Made by a program: the position numbers and the translations under genes. Below, in pieces: positions 47,102 to 59,746 of a stretch of DNA of 64,000 nucleotides. Each line of letters begins with the position of its first letter. The stretch's first letter is position 1. The notes under the pieces were generated by a model, which worked only from the letters and a program-made list of their open reading frames with translations, had not been told where the DNA came from and ran no database searches. Source of the stretch: Macrocybe gigantea (Eukaryota; Basidiomycota; Agaricomycetes; Agaricales; Callistosporiaceae); the NCBI GenBank assembly GCA_011319805.1, contig SJRY01000245.1:558001-622000 (forward strand). The letters are read 5' to 3'.

Positions 47102-48050
47102 TTACTTACATCGACGATCAAGTCCGTTCGTAAGGTAGAAATGTCCCTCAGCGAAACACCAGACGTTAGGATAAAACGATGTCAAGAACCGTCGTGCATC
47201 TATCGTAGACAGAGTCGTTCCGCCTTTCACCGGCCTAGAAAAAATATGAACTCAATCAATGTTGTACTGTACCAGCAAAAGGAAAGAAATGTACTTAAAG
47301 CAAGTCGGGTGGAGGGAGTGGTATGCGTCGCGGGAAGTGCGGTATGCATCCTCCACAGTGATGCGAGAGCGGGTATCGTCCCAATTGTGGCCGTTAACGA
47401 TGACAGTCTCGCGGCCGAGGTCATGACCGGTGAAGCCAAAGTCGCGATAGGTGAAGGAGCCATCGACGTTGATGATCTCGCCGAAATGCTTGGTGATGCT
47501 CTGGTCGAAACCGACCTGGCGGCCGGTGTGGCGTCTCAAGTCGCGGCTGAAGCCGTGCAGCGACGAGTGCCATTGCTCGAAGACGATGGTTTGAGTCTCG
47601 ACCTCGCAGATCTGTTCGACGATGATCCTGAAACGAGCGTTTGAGCAATGAGTCGCGTATTTATTTTGAGCCAAAATAAGATGACTGACCTCTTGGCCAT
47701 CTCCTGCAGAACGAGGAGCTGCTGTTGATAATCTCGACGCGCTGCTGGCGGCAAACCAATTGGTGCTCTTGTTTGATGAGCACCTGGTTAATGTGGAACC
47801 GTCAAAGTTATCGACGCCATAGAAGTTATCGAAGTTGGCGAGGGAAGCATGACCGCCCCAGTTGTTGAAGGAGAAGGTCGTACCACGGACAGCTTCGATA
47901 AGGGCAACAAGGTCAGATCAAATAATACATGGTGACGATCTGAGAAGTCGCACCTAGGTCGGCAGTGGGGCGGAGGGCCAAAGGTCCAGCCAGGGCCTGC
48001 ATTGCCAGAGCGGCAGCGGTGACGAAAGGAACGGCAAATTTAGCGAACAT
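47102..48050 (-). CDS. small secreted protein, Agaricomycete-type
   Basis: Function unknown. It starts MFAKFAVPFVTAAALAMQAL, a clear signal peptide with likely cleavage after ALAGP. The mature part contains TTFSFNNWGGHASLANFDNF, a Gln-rich helix with HQLVCRQQ and QQQLLVLQEMAKR, then EQICEVETQTIVFEQWHSSL, GFSRDLRRHTGRQVGFDQSI and NVDGSFTYRDFGFTGHDLGR. I recall similar secreted proteins in other Agaricomycetes but know no function. Two introns interrupt it early (after PTADL and after MAKR). Two one-base under-calls are inferred near 47805 and 47735. The 3' end is uncertain: a last intron after PTCF would add a short exon ending at 47102; otherwise a stop lies at 47252. A 5' untranslated intron and a TATA box are present. 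Confidence 0.72.
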
Positions 48051-48084
48051 GGTGTTTGTGATTATCAAAGGGAGATTTCAACTC

Positions 48085-48143
48085 CTGTGCTATTGTTAGC
48101 AATTCCATCTGATGGTGCGGAGCGGAGCCGGGGAATCACTCAC
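48085..48143 (-). other. probable 5'-UTR intron of the secreted-protein gene
   Basis: GTGAGTG after AAGCAA (donor at 48143) and AATAGCACAG (acceptor ending at 48085) frame a 59-base intron about 35 bases upstream of the ATG. Size and borders match the coding introns in this window. Confidence 0.55.
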
Positions 48144-48283
48144 TTGCTTAGAAGAAAGATGTAAGGCCTACCCTGGAGGAAAGTGAACAAGTGAAAAGAT
48201 CGTGCTAGGGCAACCTGGCCGAACAAAGAGAAGAAGCGAAGAACGAATGGAATGATGGTCTTTCTGGGGCAGACCATAGGCAG

Positions 48284-48291
48284 ATTTTATA
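48284..48291 (-). promoter_or_regulatory. TATA box of the secreted-protein gene
   Basis: TATAAAAT on the minus strand, about 235 bases upstream of the ATG and about 140 bases upstream of the probable 5'-UTR intron. The strong TATA plus leader intron suggests a highly or conditionally expressed gene. Confidence 0.5.
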
Positions 48292-49259
48292 CGGAAGACT
48301 TGTTAGCCAAAGGAGTGGATAGCCATGTCTGTATGTTTGCCAAGTGTTTTCGAGATATGTTCTTGGCAGACTCGTTCACAACTACTACTTGCCCGAAAAG
48401 GAAATTCCATGTCAACTGATTAGAACGGCGCATCTTTCAAAGTCTCACCAAACGTCCAACCGCTGTCTTGCATGAAATGATAGCGGTAGCAGATTTCGTG
48501 AACGTCTTCATGATTTACGCGGTCGCTAGCAACCGTTAGCCACTAATCGAATAATGTGTGATGAAAGCCACCCCCTGTGTTCACGGATCATTGCCCCACA
48601 GTCCACTGGTCAATGCCAATTGATGCTGCCGCGGGAAGTAAGCATGACAGAATATTTGTCGTCGTTGACCCTATCCGAGACTCCCGAGGCCAAGAAACCT
48701 GCCTTGCAGCAATTCTCTTAGCATTACGGAATAATTCGAGTCGCGATATTCGCTAAATGAGTGTCTGGGTGAACTTAGCACTGGCGCTGTGCGCTTCCAA
48801 GGCTGAGCATTAGCCCTGTGGCCGTACGGTTTTTGAGCAGGACTGCATGTCAAGAAGCGTCAGTGTACACCTGGGGCACCGGTTATGCAGGTTTTTCCCG
48901 AGAACCGATGCTTCTTCAAGCATCCAGGTGGTTAATGGACGGTTGACAAATGATGCGCCGGACTGCCATGCATTGCGTCGGATCATTGACGTTGTCTCGC
49001 GAGGATTCCACCGTCGCTCCCGCCAAGAGAGCGCCTATGAAGCCGGAATACTGGGGCGTGTAGCAAGGTAAACTCGGCGGGGATCATCAGGATTCAATTG
49101 ACCACAGGGGTATTCCGAACAGCGTCGAATCTCTCGCGAGGAAGGCCGAAACGGAACAAGGAATAGGTCAAATATCATACTGTAGTTGCATTAAATTAGT
49201 TCCAACGGTGGTAATCCAGACGGACGCGAGTCCGATAATGTGACCCGACTCCGAATACG
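48292..49259. other. intergenic, no supported gene
   Basis: About 970 bases between the secreted-protein promoter and the stop of the DnaJ gene. Only short frames without domains on either strand. It presumably holds upstream control elements of the secreted-protein gene and the DnaJ 3' end. Confidence 0.45.
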
Positions 49260-51052
49260 CTACAGTTCATCATGGCTTGTACCTGACACCTGGAAGGCTT
49301 CTGCCAGTTCTGTCAAGCCGTTGTCAGCGAGCCCACGGCAGTGAACAAAACCGCATGGTCAAAAGGGACAATGCCATTGCGGGCACAGCTCTGCCGCTGC
49401 TGAGGAGAGAAACGAGACTTACTGCGGCGGGTTTGGGGTGAAAGTTCTACAGGTAAAACGACGTTGTATTCCACAAAAAGGTCGCCATGGCCAGCCTGCC
49501 CGTATATAGGCATGCCCTCCCCTTTGACTGTCTGCACAAAACCTGTGATGGAATATCGCGTTTACCACACACATTGCACTGGCTGCAAGGCGTTGCATGT
49601 GCGCACCTGGCTGTGTCACACCCTTCCTGACAAGTGGTACTGTATGTCCGTCAAGATGAGTCAAATTGCGGTCAAAACCGAGCAGAGCCTGATGGAGATG
49701 TCAACGATTGAATAGCAAAAGAAGACCACACGAGACGCCGGATGCAAATGTACAAACCTCATCAATTCCGATGGTCTCTTTCCAATATAGACTGCTTTCT
49801 TTTCTTCGCCATCCACCCTTGTCCTTCCTGCTCTTTATTCTCAAGATGATGTCTCCTGGTTCCCAGTCAGGGCTTTCGTCAGCTTCACCCTCAAATACGA
49901 CTTCGTGTCCCTCTGGCATGCCAGGAGTGACATCTAGGGTATAATGAGCGACGTGTTCCACAACTTTCTCTCCACCACAGTGAGGGCATTTTCTCTTGAT
50001 CGTCTTCCCACGACCGTTACACTCGTTACAAGTGACTTGACTCTGTGCAAACATGCCAGGGAAGATCTGGGAACGAGAATATCAAGCGAAGCTTCTACAA
50101 GTCGATGCCAGAAGCGATCTACCTGCTGTTTGACGACCCTGACGCCCGTGCCACCACATGCTGAACATGTATGAATGTCACCGTCAGACGCGGCGCCAGA
50201 CCCGCGGCAGTGATCGCACAAAATTTTCTTTTTGACCATGAACTAGACAGCACAAGAAACCTTCATTCGATGGAGTATGAAAGACTGAAGCACGACGACA
50301 TACGTCTATACTTGTTCCTTGATATCTGGAATAACATGAGTTTCAAGCACACAGTAACGTTCAGCGAACTTACATATCCTCCAATTGCACTTCAAATTCG
50401 GTCAGTGAGGAAGGACCACGTCGAGTCTGCTCTTGATAATCTTGGGGATAACAAAATTGGGTCGGATACGGAATAAAGACAACGGTTCAGATCCGGCTCA
50501 CGGCCACCAAAGAAGCTTTGGAAGATGTCGAAGGGGTTTGATGCATGTTGTCCACTTTCATGGGCCTTGAGACCTTCCTGGAGGAGTGCCGGAGATATGC
50601 GCAAAATGTATAAAGTATGATAACTGAAATACGTACTTCACCATATTGGTCGTAAATTCTTCGTTTCTGAGGGAAGGATCAAATAAACATTTCGGAGAAA
50701 GCAGATTCAAGTACCTCATCGTCGGAGAGAACCTCATAGGCTAAATTGGCAGCAGTCAACACGGAAGCCTTGCACGGTAGGGCGTATGGTTTGGCACACC
50801 CTTAGCCACGTCTATGAATTTGGCCTCTGCATCTGGCGCCTTATTTTTATCGGGGTGATATTTCTTGCTCAAGCGTTTGTAGGCCCGCTTAATCTCGTAC
50901 TCCGACGCACCTCTCTGCACTACGCATATATGAGCAAGGGAGGTCAGACCAGAGCGGAGAAGAGACGAACGCTCGAGAGCTTTGTAATAGTCTGTTGCTG
51001 CTGTAACGAAGGCGGCAAAAAGCAGGGTAGTCAGACAAGAAGCTAGACGCAT
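49260..51052 (-). CDS. SCJ1: ER-luminal DnaJ (Hsp40) chaperone, Scj1-type, HDEL end
   Basis: Co-chaperone of the ER Hsp70 (BiP/Kar2) in protein folding. It starts [18 protein letters not shown] at 51052, a signal peptide. The J domain is [20 protein letters not shown] with the HPD motif, then GGREPDLN. The zinc-binding cysteine repeats follow: [24 protein letters not shown] and CPHCGGEK. The substrate-binding C-terminal domain has [20 protein letters not shown] and [21 protein letters not shown] last small exon gives [16 protein letters not shown], so the protein ends with an HDEL retrieval signal. Multiple introns (for example ETIGIDE/ALLGF, QP/GFVQT, RRK/LAEAF) keep frame and no under-call is needed. 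Its start is about 157 bases from the divergent next gene. Confidence 0.93.
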
Positions 51053-51209
51053 GGCAGGGGGTGTGAGTGGGACGATGCCCCGAACAGCGAGCTCAGATAA
51101 CTTTTTCGTGACATGCGTGTCGTCAATACGTGTCCCGAGAAAAGTGAACACGTGACTCGGGGAAATGGGAAGGTGAGCGTGTTCTCCGGCAAAGTTGACC
51201 AGAGTCTCC

Positions 51210-52945
51210 ATGCTCGCCAATCGAATACAACGGATTCGCAGACTTCCCTTCCGCGCCCGCACGTACTCATCGCAAGCTGCCTATCCGTTCTCCAATCTCC
51301 GAGGTTTGCTACGGATCTCTGGCAATGACGTTCTCATGCTCACACTCCAGGTCCTACAGCGTACCCATTCCGCCTCTCGCGTGACGAAGCTATACGCTTC
51401 ATCGCTCCATATGCCTCCGTTGCAAGTTACTTTCAGGGCTTTTTTCGTTCGATAGGTGCCCGATTACTGCCAGGATTCGGAATTGAACCCCTGCAGCCGG
51501 TGCAACTAATCCCGACGTACTTTCCGGGCTGGGTTATCGACGCTGAGGTTGAACTCGACGTCCAGTACCATGGCAGTCAGGTTTGTCACATAATCATGCA
51601 TCCTGACAGTCTTTTACTGATAATAAACCCAAAAAGCATAAGACATTGGTACAACTTTACGACTCGTATGTTTTGACCACTTGTGACGCGGTTTTCTTGC
51701 TGACGTCGATTTCAAGATATATCCCAGGTAGATGGAAGCCGGACTGATTCATGCTAGCGCTTCATGACGCCCTAAATTTTTCCAGGCTGTGACTTTGGGC
51801 CCGTGTCCACCGTATCCCTGTTTTCCAAAGCACTCAAACCCATCGAGCCAGTCCCATTCACACCTGAGCTCGCAAGCCACGATGGCGAGCAGGTTGCATG
51901 TATTCCATACACCATCAGCCCGTTCCCCGTGATAGACATTGCGCGTACCCTTTCGAACCGGTCTCTCGACTCTGAACGCAAAACAGCTTTTGTTCTCTCG
52001 TCATTAAAACCAAACCTTGTCCGTCGCTCTCGATTCCTTCATTCTCTGACTTCTTTCATTCCCCGGCTGAGATCAATTTTGGTCCTTTTTCCTTTCCTCT
52101 TCCGTCTTAGTTCGCTGCGTACCCTGTCCTGTTCCCTCTCTATCTCGCAAAATACGAAGTTTCACTACCAGGCTCAGAAGAAAAGCGCGCTATCACCTTC
52201 TTCATTGAGGCATCCTCTAAAACTGTAAGTTCTCGTAGCTGACGTGTTCTGTACATCCCCGTCACGTTCAATCACACTCTGCTGTATAGGGACGCATTTA
52301 CGCCGAAAAACTCGTAGTTGACATGGGCCGCGAACTGCGCGAAGCGCTCCCGTTGCCTGAAGTCGTCAAGGGGCTCGCGCACATGCTGGAAGAAATGAGT
52401 GTCGTCTCCTTCCGCGGCAGCCCGCCCTCCTTCGTCCGATTCTCGAATCCGCTCCTCTCGTCACAGGCTTCGACCTTTCTCAAAGTCAAGGGCTGGATGA
52501 ACGAGCCGATGAGCACGCTGGGCACCGCATCCGTGCTGCCTCGGTCAGCACGCTCGAGCCAACGACCCGCGGATACGCGAGTACACCAAAGCCGAGCGCC
52601 AGTCGACGTTGGGATGGCTGAAGATGGGAGCGGAAATCGCCAAGACCAAACTGTTGATCGAAGTCGGTTCTCGCTATCCTTCCTCCTGTCCTTGCTAATG
52701 CCGCGTACTATATCCGCTGGTATATCTCCATGCAGGTCATGCGCGCTACGGACGCCTCAGGCAGGGTCAAAGTTGTTTCTCTGGGTGGCAAAAATGCCAA
52801 TGTGGCAGGGACCATGGAGGGAGCCGCCCAGTCGCTCCAGAATCGGGTCGCGGCCATAGAGTCAAAACGAAACGAGGCTCTTCCAGACTGGTGGAAGTCA
52901 TGGCTGCAGAGGTCGCAAGAATCCAGCGCAGACGAGTCAACCTAG
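51210..52945 (+). CDS. conserved-looking fungal protein, possible mitochondrial targeting
   Basis: Family not recognised. It starts [20 protein letters not shown] at 51210, an Arg-rich, acid-free N-terminus typical of mitochondrial presequences. The core has [93 protein letters not shown] and [20 protein letters not shown], and the end is [14 protein letters not shown]. Several introns (such as SSKT/GRIYAE and LLIE/VMRATD) keep frame. Two one-base under-calls are inferred near 52540 and 52575. The first intron and the junctions around 51310-51360 are not fully resolved. Localisation is inference from the N-terminus only. Confidence 0.72.
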
Positions 52946-53122
52946 AGGCGCATCAAGGAACCTTACTTTTATATGTATAATAGAATCTAATAGACATTGA
53001 TTGTCCAGGACTATCGCGTGTGGCGTGACGCACTGCGAACAACACAGACACAAGTTGACCAAGTATGTCATATGGCAAACGAAACGAAACACAAAGACAA
53101 AAAGAACTAGATACATAACGTC
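52946..53122. other. convergent 3' intergenic region
   Basis: About 180 bases between the stop of the presumed mitochondrial protein and that of the aspartic protease. AT-rich near 52970-52995 (TATATGTATAATAGAATCTA), a plausible polyadenylation region. Confidence 0.4.
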
Positions 53123-55471
53123 CTATGGATAAGTTAGAAAACACGCGACAAGCAAAGCCGGTAACAAAGTCCATATGTGCAGTGTCCGAGTAGCAAAAGC
53201 AGCCGATGTCCATCCAGGAGGCACACCAAGTGTTGGAGATGCCAGCGGGCGGGTGGACGTCGAAGTAAAAACATCGCCTGCCGAGTCCGTAATAATGAAT
53301 GTTACAAGCGTCGGAGAGGGCGATATGGTAGGTAGGGATACAGAGCGCGTCCGTTCGCCCAGAATCGGGCTGTATGTGCTGGTGCCAAGTCCAGACGTCA
53401 CGATGCCCCCTGTGGGCGCGCTAACAGAAGTGTTGAACGTGTAAGGAGGCGTTGTATACGTCGGAGTCGGAACGAGGAAGTTAGGCAGTGTCGTTTCCAC
53501 TGTAGCGGAAATAGACGACAAAAATGATGCGACAACCTCTGGTAATTCTGGTGTTGTCGAATTTTGGAGGGGATAGAGCCCGATCATTGGAGGCTCTTTC
53601 GTATTGATACCGTAGCTAATGCGGTGTACGCGGTAAGCGGCAAAATCAGAATCAGTGTAAAGGGGCGGCGTACCTGTATATTGAGTAAACAGTTCTTAGA
53701 AATGGTGCGCCTAAAGACCATAATTAAATTCATATCGAAGACACGTTGAAGGGACAAACCTATTTGCCAGTCGATTCCATCCGAGCTCGGTGGCAGTGCT
53801 CTAGGCCAAGCTAAACAAAGATTGGGATTGCCTGACGCTGGCCCAATGATATAGTCTGTTGGCTGGAGAGTGTAGTTGCGTTGTCTAGGGCGATATTAGG
53901 AGCTGTTCCCGCCATCTCAACCAGGCATCGTACCCAAAAGCAAAAGAAATGGCGACCCTGGAATCGCATGGCAATGCCCATTGTCCGGCTGGACAGAGCT
54001 GATAGTGAACATGGAAGTCCAAATTGCCGCGGTCCGTGTGCTTACCTGGGTCGACGAGGCGGGCACTGTCAATGAGTGAAAAGATGCGTGAGACCTGTTA
54101 ATTGATGTCGTTAAAACCAGAGTTGCGTGTCGAGCACGTAAGCGTATACATCAGGGTAGGGGCCGTAGAGGCCAGCTGCACCACTATACAAGGCAAAGTC
54201 AGAAAGTGCAGCATCGAATACGAAAATCCACCTACGCATCAAACAGAGCTATGGAAACATCCTTGGTGATATTGGTGTATGTGGGTGTGAGCTTCACCTC
54301 CACTCCATTCACCTGCGCCTTGTCGGAAAGTCGAAGGATTGAGCACAAAGGAGACTCACCGAAATGCTCCGCAATGGAATAGCCCAATGAAGATAACTCG
54401 ACACATTACTTTCTGAACCAAAAGGAGGAAATTCAATCACATCGTTCCAGTCTATGAAGGTGATGTCTGTAACAATGGAAGCGTCGACAGCACCTAAGAA
54501 CATGCAATGCAATGAACAATAATGACACGGAGAGAGAAATAGGGAAGACAGCACCAAGAGCAAGCGAGCCGGTGGCATTCCTAGTCAAGCTTAGGCCAAA
54601 TACAGGGTAGTTTAAAAGACCTTGCTGAGCCAAGGTAGCGAAAAAAGGTGTCGCTATGGATATATGCGTCAGAGGGAGCTCCTTTCTCGGGAAAGGGCAA
54701 CTCACAGTTCGTGACTAGGGGAGAGACAGAGGAAAGGCGCTGAAAACCGAGTCCCAATACGCCACTCGTTTGGTCGGTCATGGTAACGTTGCTATCCGTG
54801 ATGACAGCTGAAACAAGCAACCAATTACTCAACGACGATCGCAAAAGCGCCGGTGAAACGACTACACTCACCAAAAGCTTGGTTTGCTAAAGTAATGTTG
54901 GACAACTGAACACTTTCTTTTGCCACAAAACCAGACGCCACTGGCAGTACCTCAGCATGAGAAAGCGGCTCCGAAGAGGCAGAGACATACCTGTGCTATC
55001 CACATAGCCAGCTTTGAAAATCGTCGAATTGCCGTTCACGGATACAAATGTAGAACTGTGGTAGTGGAGGGGATATCGTGGCACGGTAGAGCAGGTTTTC
55101 GTCTTGCAGTCCGATGATATGATCCACAGATCAGAAGAAGCCGTGTCCAGCGCGATACGGAAACTGATTCCGCCTATCTGTATAACGGAATAGTACGATC
55201 TGGAAGAGAGTCAGAACCGCGCGCAAGTGGAAAGCCGCACATCCGGAACTAACTGCTTATCGACGGACTGCGCGACAGGGATTATCCCCGAACGAGACGT
55301 GTCCTGCACGTCAAAACGTGCGCGGGGAACATGTTGATGCAAAGGCAAACGAATTCCATAAGAGCGCTTCACCAGATGAGAACGCAAGGAGCTTGGGCCG
55401 CGATTCTGGGCAACGGAAGGTAGGACAAACGAGGCGACGGATAAGATCACGATGACAAGACGCGACAGCAT
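53123..55471 (-). CDS. aspartic protease, pepsin-like (A1), with C-terminal hydrophobic tail
   Basis: Secreted or surface aspartic endopeptidase. The signal peptide MLSRLVIVILSVASFVLPSV (55471) is followed by a pro-region with KRSYGIRLPL. The first catalytic loop reads IALDTASSDLWIISSDC (Asp in DTA rather than the usual DTG), and TYR flap-like segments follow. Other pepsin landmarks are SGVLGLGFQRLSSVSPL and FGLSLTRNATGSLALG. The second loop reads IALFDAGAAGLYGPYP (DAG rather than DTG/DSG). After DYIIGPASGNPNLCLAWPRA comes a Ser/Thr/Pro-rich stalk, and the end is IWTLLPALLVACFLTYP, a hydrophobic tail suitable for a GPI signal or a membrane anchor. Ten or so short introns interrupt it; most joins keep frame. 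Confidence 0.87.
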
Positions 55472-55926
55472 ATTGAAGTCGTTCTAGACTTGATTTCAGC
55501 GGAGCATCGAAAAAGGACAATGAAGAAGGGAGCGAAGGTAAGGATTGGAGAGGGAGAAGTGAAAAAGATGTCAAGGGCAGTGCATGGGTCGAGAAAACTC
55601 AGAAGGGGCGATGAGGAGACATGACATCTGATCACATGGCCTGGCAACGGGGTAAATTTAGCGCCTGTCCAAATAACACTTCTGCCTGAAAAGAAAAAGT
55701 TACAACAGATGATTCGTCATTCCACAACGGTTGTACTACATGATCGGAGGTGATACATCCAGAGGGAAAAAATAAAAAGAGAGAACAGGAAAACGAAAGA
55801 CTGATTAGGCGAATGGGAAACAAATAAAAAGGGAAGGGAAGAATATAACCTAGCCTGCAGGAAGGGTGGCGCAAGAATCGTGATAAAAAGAAGTCTTTAA
55901 AGATCCATAAAAAGGGCATAATCCGG
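55472..55926. other. intergenic region upstream of the aspartic protease
   Basis: About 455 bases. The minus strand just upstream of the protease ATG is pyrimidine-rich, as in other promoters here, and 55780-55900 is purine-rich on the plus strand. No gene seen. Confidence 0.45.
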
Positions 55927-58736
55927 TCATCGCTTGGCGAACACTTTCTTCAAGAGACCCAAAACCTTTGGGACGTTCAACTGGACATACTCTAGATCCA
56001 ACAAATGTTTATTGTCTTTTTGCTGGATGGAAAGGAAATGTCAGCACGACACAGATTGATGTGCAAATCATGCTGTTCAGCACCTTCTCGAGTAAATCGT
56101 CGATCTTGAGGTCCATCTCAAGAATCGCTTTTTCGCGGCCCTTATAGTGGAGAGCGATAATGAACGTTCCAGGAGAAGGGGACGTAATGTTGAAATAGAT
56201 GTTCGGACGCCTATTTCATCCCAACTGTCGGGATCAGTGTCCCTCGCGCAAGTATACAAACCCACCTATTGTCAGGAACATTGCTTTCCACGATAATGCC
56301 CTCCTTCTCTAGCTGGGCATGCGTGAACCTATAAGGACCGAGGACGACAGCCTTTGCAGGCTTTTTCTCCTTCCCGCCGACTGTAACGACTCCCACACCT
56401 GTGGTGCTGCCCTTGTCCTTCGATGCTGTGAGGCGGACATTCTGCAGATATGCCTTGTACTGCTCCAGCTGCGAACGCATATAGTTGTTGTGGTCAAGGA
56501 TTGTCTTGTAGACTGCCTCGAGCGACTTGGTCTCTTGTATTACTTTCTCGCGAAGATTGCCGAGGTGGACAAGTTCCGCGGCGACTTCCTCCTGCATGAG
56601 TTTATAGCCATCCGCCGAGTCAATCACCTTCAGCTCCTCCAGCTCTCGAAGCATCTCCTTGACTTTGATGCCTTTCCGCACGAGCATGGCGTCCTTCGTG
56701 GTGGCAGCTTTTTCCGCGATGGCTGCGAGGTTGTATGGTTTCTTATCCTGCAGTTGTGGTAGAGAACGTATTAGTTGAACAAAGATGGATTTAGCTTCCA
56801 TGTAAAGCATGTCGCTTGAAGACACAGAATCCATCAACGCCGTCTGGAAATCCTGTACAGGCGTCTCCCATCTGCTGTACAGCTGTAGTTCGATCGTTCT
56901 GTTCTCTTTGCGAGGGACCTGAGGAGGCGCGGGACCTAGTTCGTCAGTCAGGATGCGCAAGTGCTGCTTATCGTTCGGTGACTGTCGGGGAATGTGAGCG
57001 GATCAAAAACAGTAACGTAAGACAGAAAAATTACCAGCGTCTCAATGTGTTGCAGGATCAGCGAATGAGTGTTGTACAGCTCATTCATCGTGATGTGGAT
57101 CATCAGGTCCTTTTTGGACAATGCCATGTATTGATCCAGCTGAAGCTCCTTTTAGCTTGCAATATCACGCTATTCGGACCGGCACCGCGCACCTCCATGG
57201 TGTCATAGAAATCACCGACTTCACACAGATTGTTTAAAAACTGGTTTATTCGAGCCTTGTTATTCTCCACGAACGGGTTGAGGGTAATCATGTATGCCTC
57301 TTTCGAATACGAAGGCTTGTTGGCCAGGTTTTGCAACATCTTCGCGATCTAAAAGCTCATGCGTAAGTGAATGAAGATACACTTCGATAGAAGGAAATTA
57401 CCAGGGTAAGCGTCCGCCGAGGGTGTTTCGCCGGTACACCCTCAACCAGCATGTACGCTTGTGGCGTAACGATAGCCGGGTTGATGAATCGAAGGAAGAA
57501 AAATCCGCCAATGAGGGAGCATATGGCATAATCAGTGGCTTCAGGGTATTTGCGCTATAGGATCACGATTGAGTGGATCGGAAATCAAAGAAATTTTGGT
57601 TTCGTACCCGCGTTAAGCTGCGAATTTGTTTACAAATCCATCGGATACCGTATGGTACACTTTCCATGCTTTCAATTATCGTTACAAGAAAAGAGTTTGC
57701 AATTTCCATGAGCATCGTGAGTCTCGGTGCAATAATTGCTTGGACGTCGGGGTTCTCTGCTGCAACTTCCGGTGGAACGCCACGAGGGAGATTCGGCGGA
57801 AGTGATCCCGTCTCCTCCTCGATCTGGTTTATCATCTGCTCGTAGACCTGCAAGATGAGGTCAGAATTGCTGAGGGAGGGGACCGACGAAATGAAAGTTC
57901 ACCTTGACCGGGTTTATTTCCAAGTTGAGATCTTTGTGTTCGATCAAGCTATTGATACGTTCGGCGAGCACGCTCTTGAGGTAGCTTTGACCGGGACCGC
58001 GGCGGGTATAGGTCGTCATCATCCGAGACACGGGAGTGTTTGCGCGCAACAAAGACCCAAACTCGGTAGCCGTCTCGAACTGGGCGGAAAGGACGGACTG
58101 GAACATCGTGAGGAGGAGGTGCTCTTCTCTGCTTTCGTACTGATTCCCATACAACGTGAACATTACTGTTTGCAAAAGAGTGTCTATTTCCGACAGAGAG
58201 ACAAGACGACATAAAGCGGCGATGTGGCGTGGTTCAGATTGCAAGAGGAAGAATAAGTTGGAATATTGTTGCAGCTTTCGTTCATCGGGGTAATGGCCCT
58301 CTGTGGGGTCGACGTCTTCGAGTGTTCGTTCCACTTCACGTTGCTAAGAAACATTGAGCCATTGAATTGTACAGAAGAGTATGGAGGGCACACTTCATCC
58401 AAAGCCATCCTGTTTTGTATCAACAGAGCAATGCGAGAGTCCAGATATCGAACATCTCGCTCGAGGACAAAGTTCTTCTTGGACTGGGCGGAAATCTTGG
58501 CTTTCAAATCACGCAGACGCTTCTGCGCTAAAAGATGGAAATGCCCGTGAGATTCCGAATAAAGTGTCCAAGGAGCCAACAAAGAACTAACCTCTAGCAA
58601 GATCATCCTCCACTTCAACATCTTGCTCAGCGGCCATGCTAAACAAGGCCGTAACGCTGTAGCGATTGGTGTTTCGGTTGGTGAGGCGGCGACCGGACAT
58701 GCCTCCGGGGGATCCAGGCTGGTCTGCATATGCCAT
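55927..58736 (-). CDS. Ras GTPase-activating protein with RasGAP C-terminal domain
   Basis: Negative regulator of Ras-type GTPases, similar in layout to fission yeast Gap1/Sar1 and the GAP-related half of IQGAPs. It starts [20 protein letters not shown] at 58736. A coiled coil ([18 protein letters not shown]) precedes the GAP domain: [40 protein letters not shown] with the likely arginine finger in LLRAN, and [20 protein letters not shown], the family signature. The RasGAP C-terminal domain follows ([40 protein letters not shown]), ending [15 protein letters not shown]. About nine introns (for example [27 protein letters not shown]) keep frame without repairs. Confidence 0.92.
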
Positions 58737-59746
58737 GGCGGGCTTGTTGGAAGAAAGAAAGATAGCGAGGGGTGCTGTGATATTAGGCGAGTTGCGTGCG
58801 GTGTGAAGTTGGAACTTTTGGGAATTCGAGTGCTAGAGAATTGAAAAGCACCAGCGCCGGCGAACTAGCAGAGAAGTAAGGGATACGAGGTATATAGGAT
58901 GCCTGAAGAGATGTGGGGTATCAAGGAAGAAGAAAGAGTTTGGCGAAAAGGAACGATAGTACGGTATGGAAGGATGGTCGAAAGGCTGAGAGTGAGATGT
59001 TTGATGCGACAGCCGAACCCAGCCCTTTCGGCTTCTTCCTTGCTGTCTCACTCGTCGCTATTGTTCGCGGTCAAGACACTGCCTCTCACTGGATCATCTG
59101 TTCATCATCCTCAGCGCATCTCTTCGAGCACAAATTGGGCACGGGCTATGTTTGTTTTCCATGTTTTTCTTGTACTTTGAATGACGGAAATGAATGATCA
59201 AGTCTCGGCCCAGTTGCATGGCAAGGCGCTGGGCTCTTCTGACGCCCAATCCTCATGTCTACACTCTTTCCCTTTGAGCGTGAACACATCCTCGTGTGCT
59301 ATCTCCTTTACGCCCATGACACGTTCCCAAGCATTGGCGCCAACGCACCTCGCCGCCAGGGAGGCATGAACTGTTCTATACATATTCAGTCAAACCAAAT
59401 TGTTAAGGACAGGCATGCGGGGCAATCATTCGGCTTTAGAGCGATGCTCAAGAACGTCATCAGCTCTCGCGTTGTAGTCGGCAGATTATGTTGTAACGAA
59501 CCCATATGTGGCCCATGCACGCAGTTGACTTTGGGCTTTACAACCCCACAACTGCATTCGGCTAGCTCGACATACATCCGGTTCAGTGTGGAACCCATTT
59601 GTCATTCGCAAGTGAAGACGCTGGACGGCAATAGTTCGCGGCGGTATCGAGCTTAGAAAGACTCAGATCGTATTCCGCAAATCCATTGTAATGTACATTT
59701 CATGTCATAGGTAGAGAAAGGAAATAAAAATTACCATTAGACGGAA
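58737..59746. other. 1-kb stretch without a supported gene
   Basis: Upstream of the RasGAP gene. The frame 59255-59656 on the plus strand is open for 133 codons, but I see no domain, splice partner or bias to support it. Otherwise no gene, repeat or RNA recognised. Confidence 0.45.

Noticed and set aside
47141..47644. A 167-codon plus-strand frame
   Set aside because: Antisense to the secreted-protein exon, whose signal peptide and introns support the minus strand.
59255..59656. A 133-codon plus-strand frame
   Set aside because: No recognisable motif, opposite strand equally open, and no upstream promoter feature.
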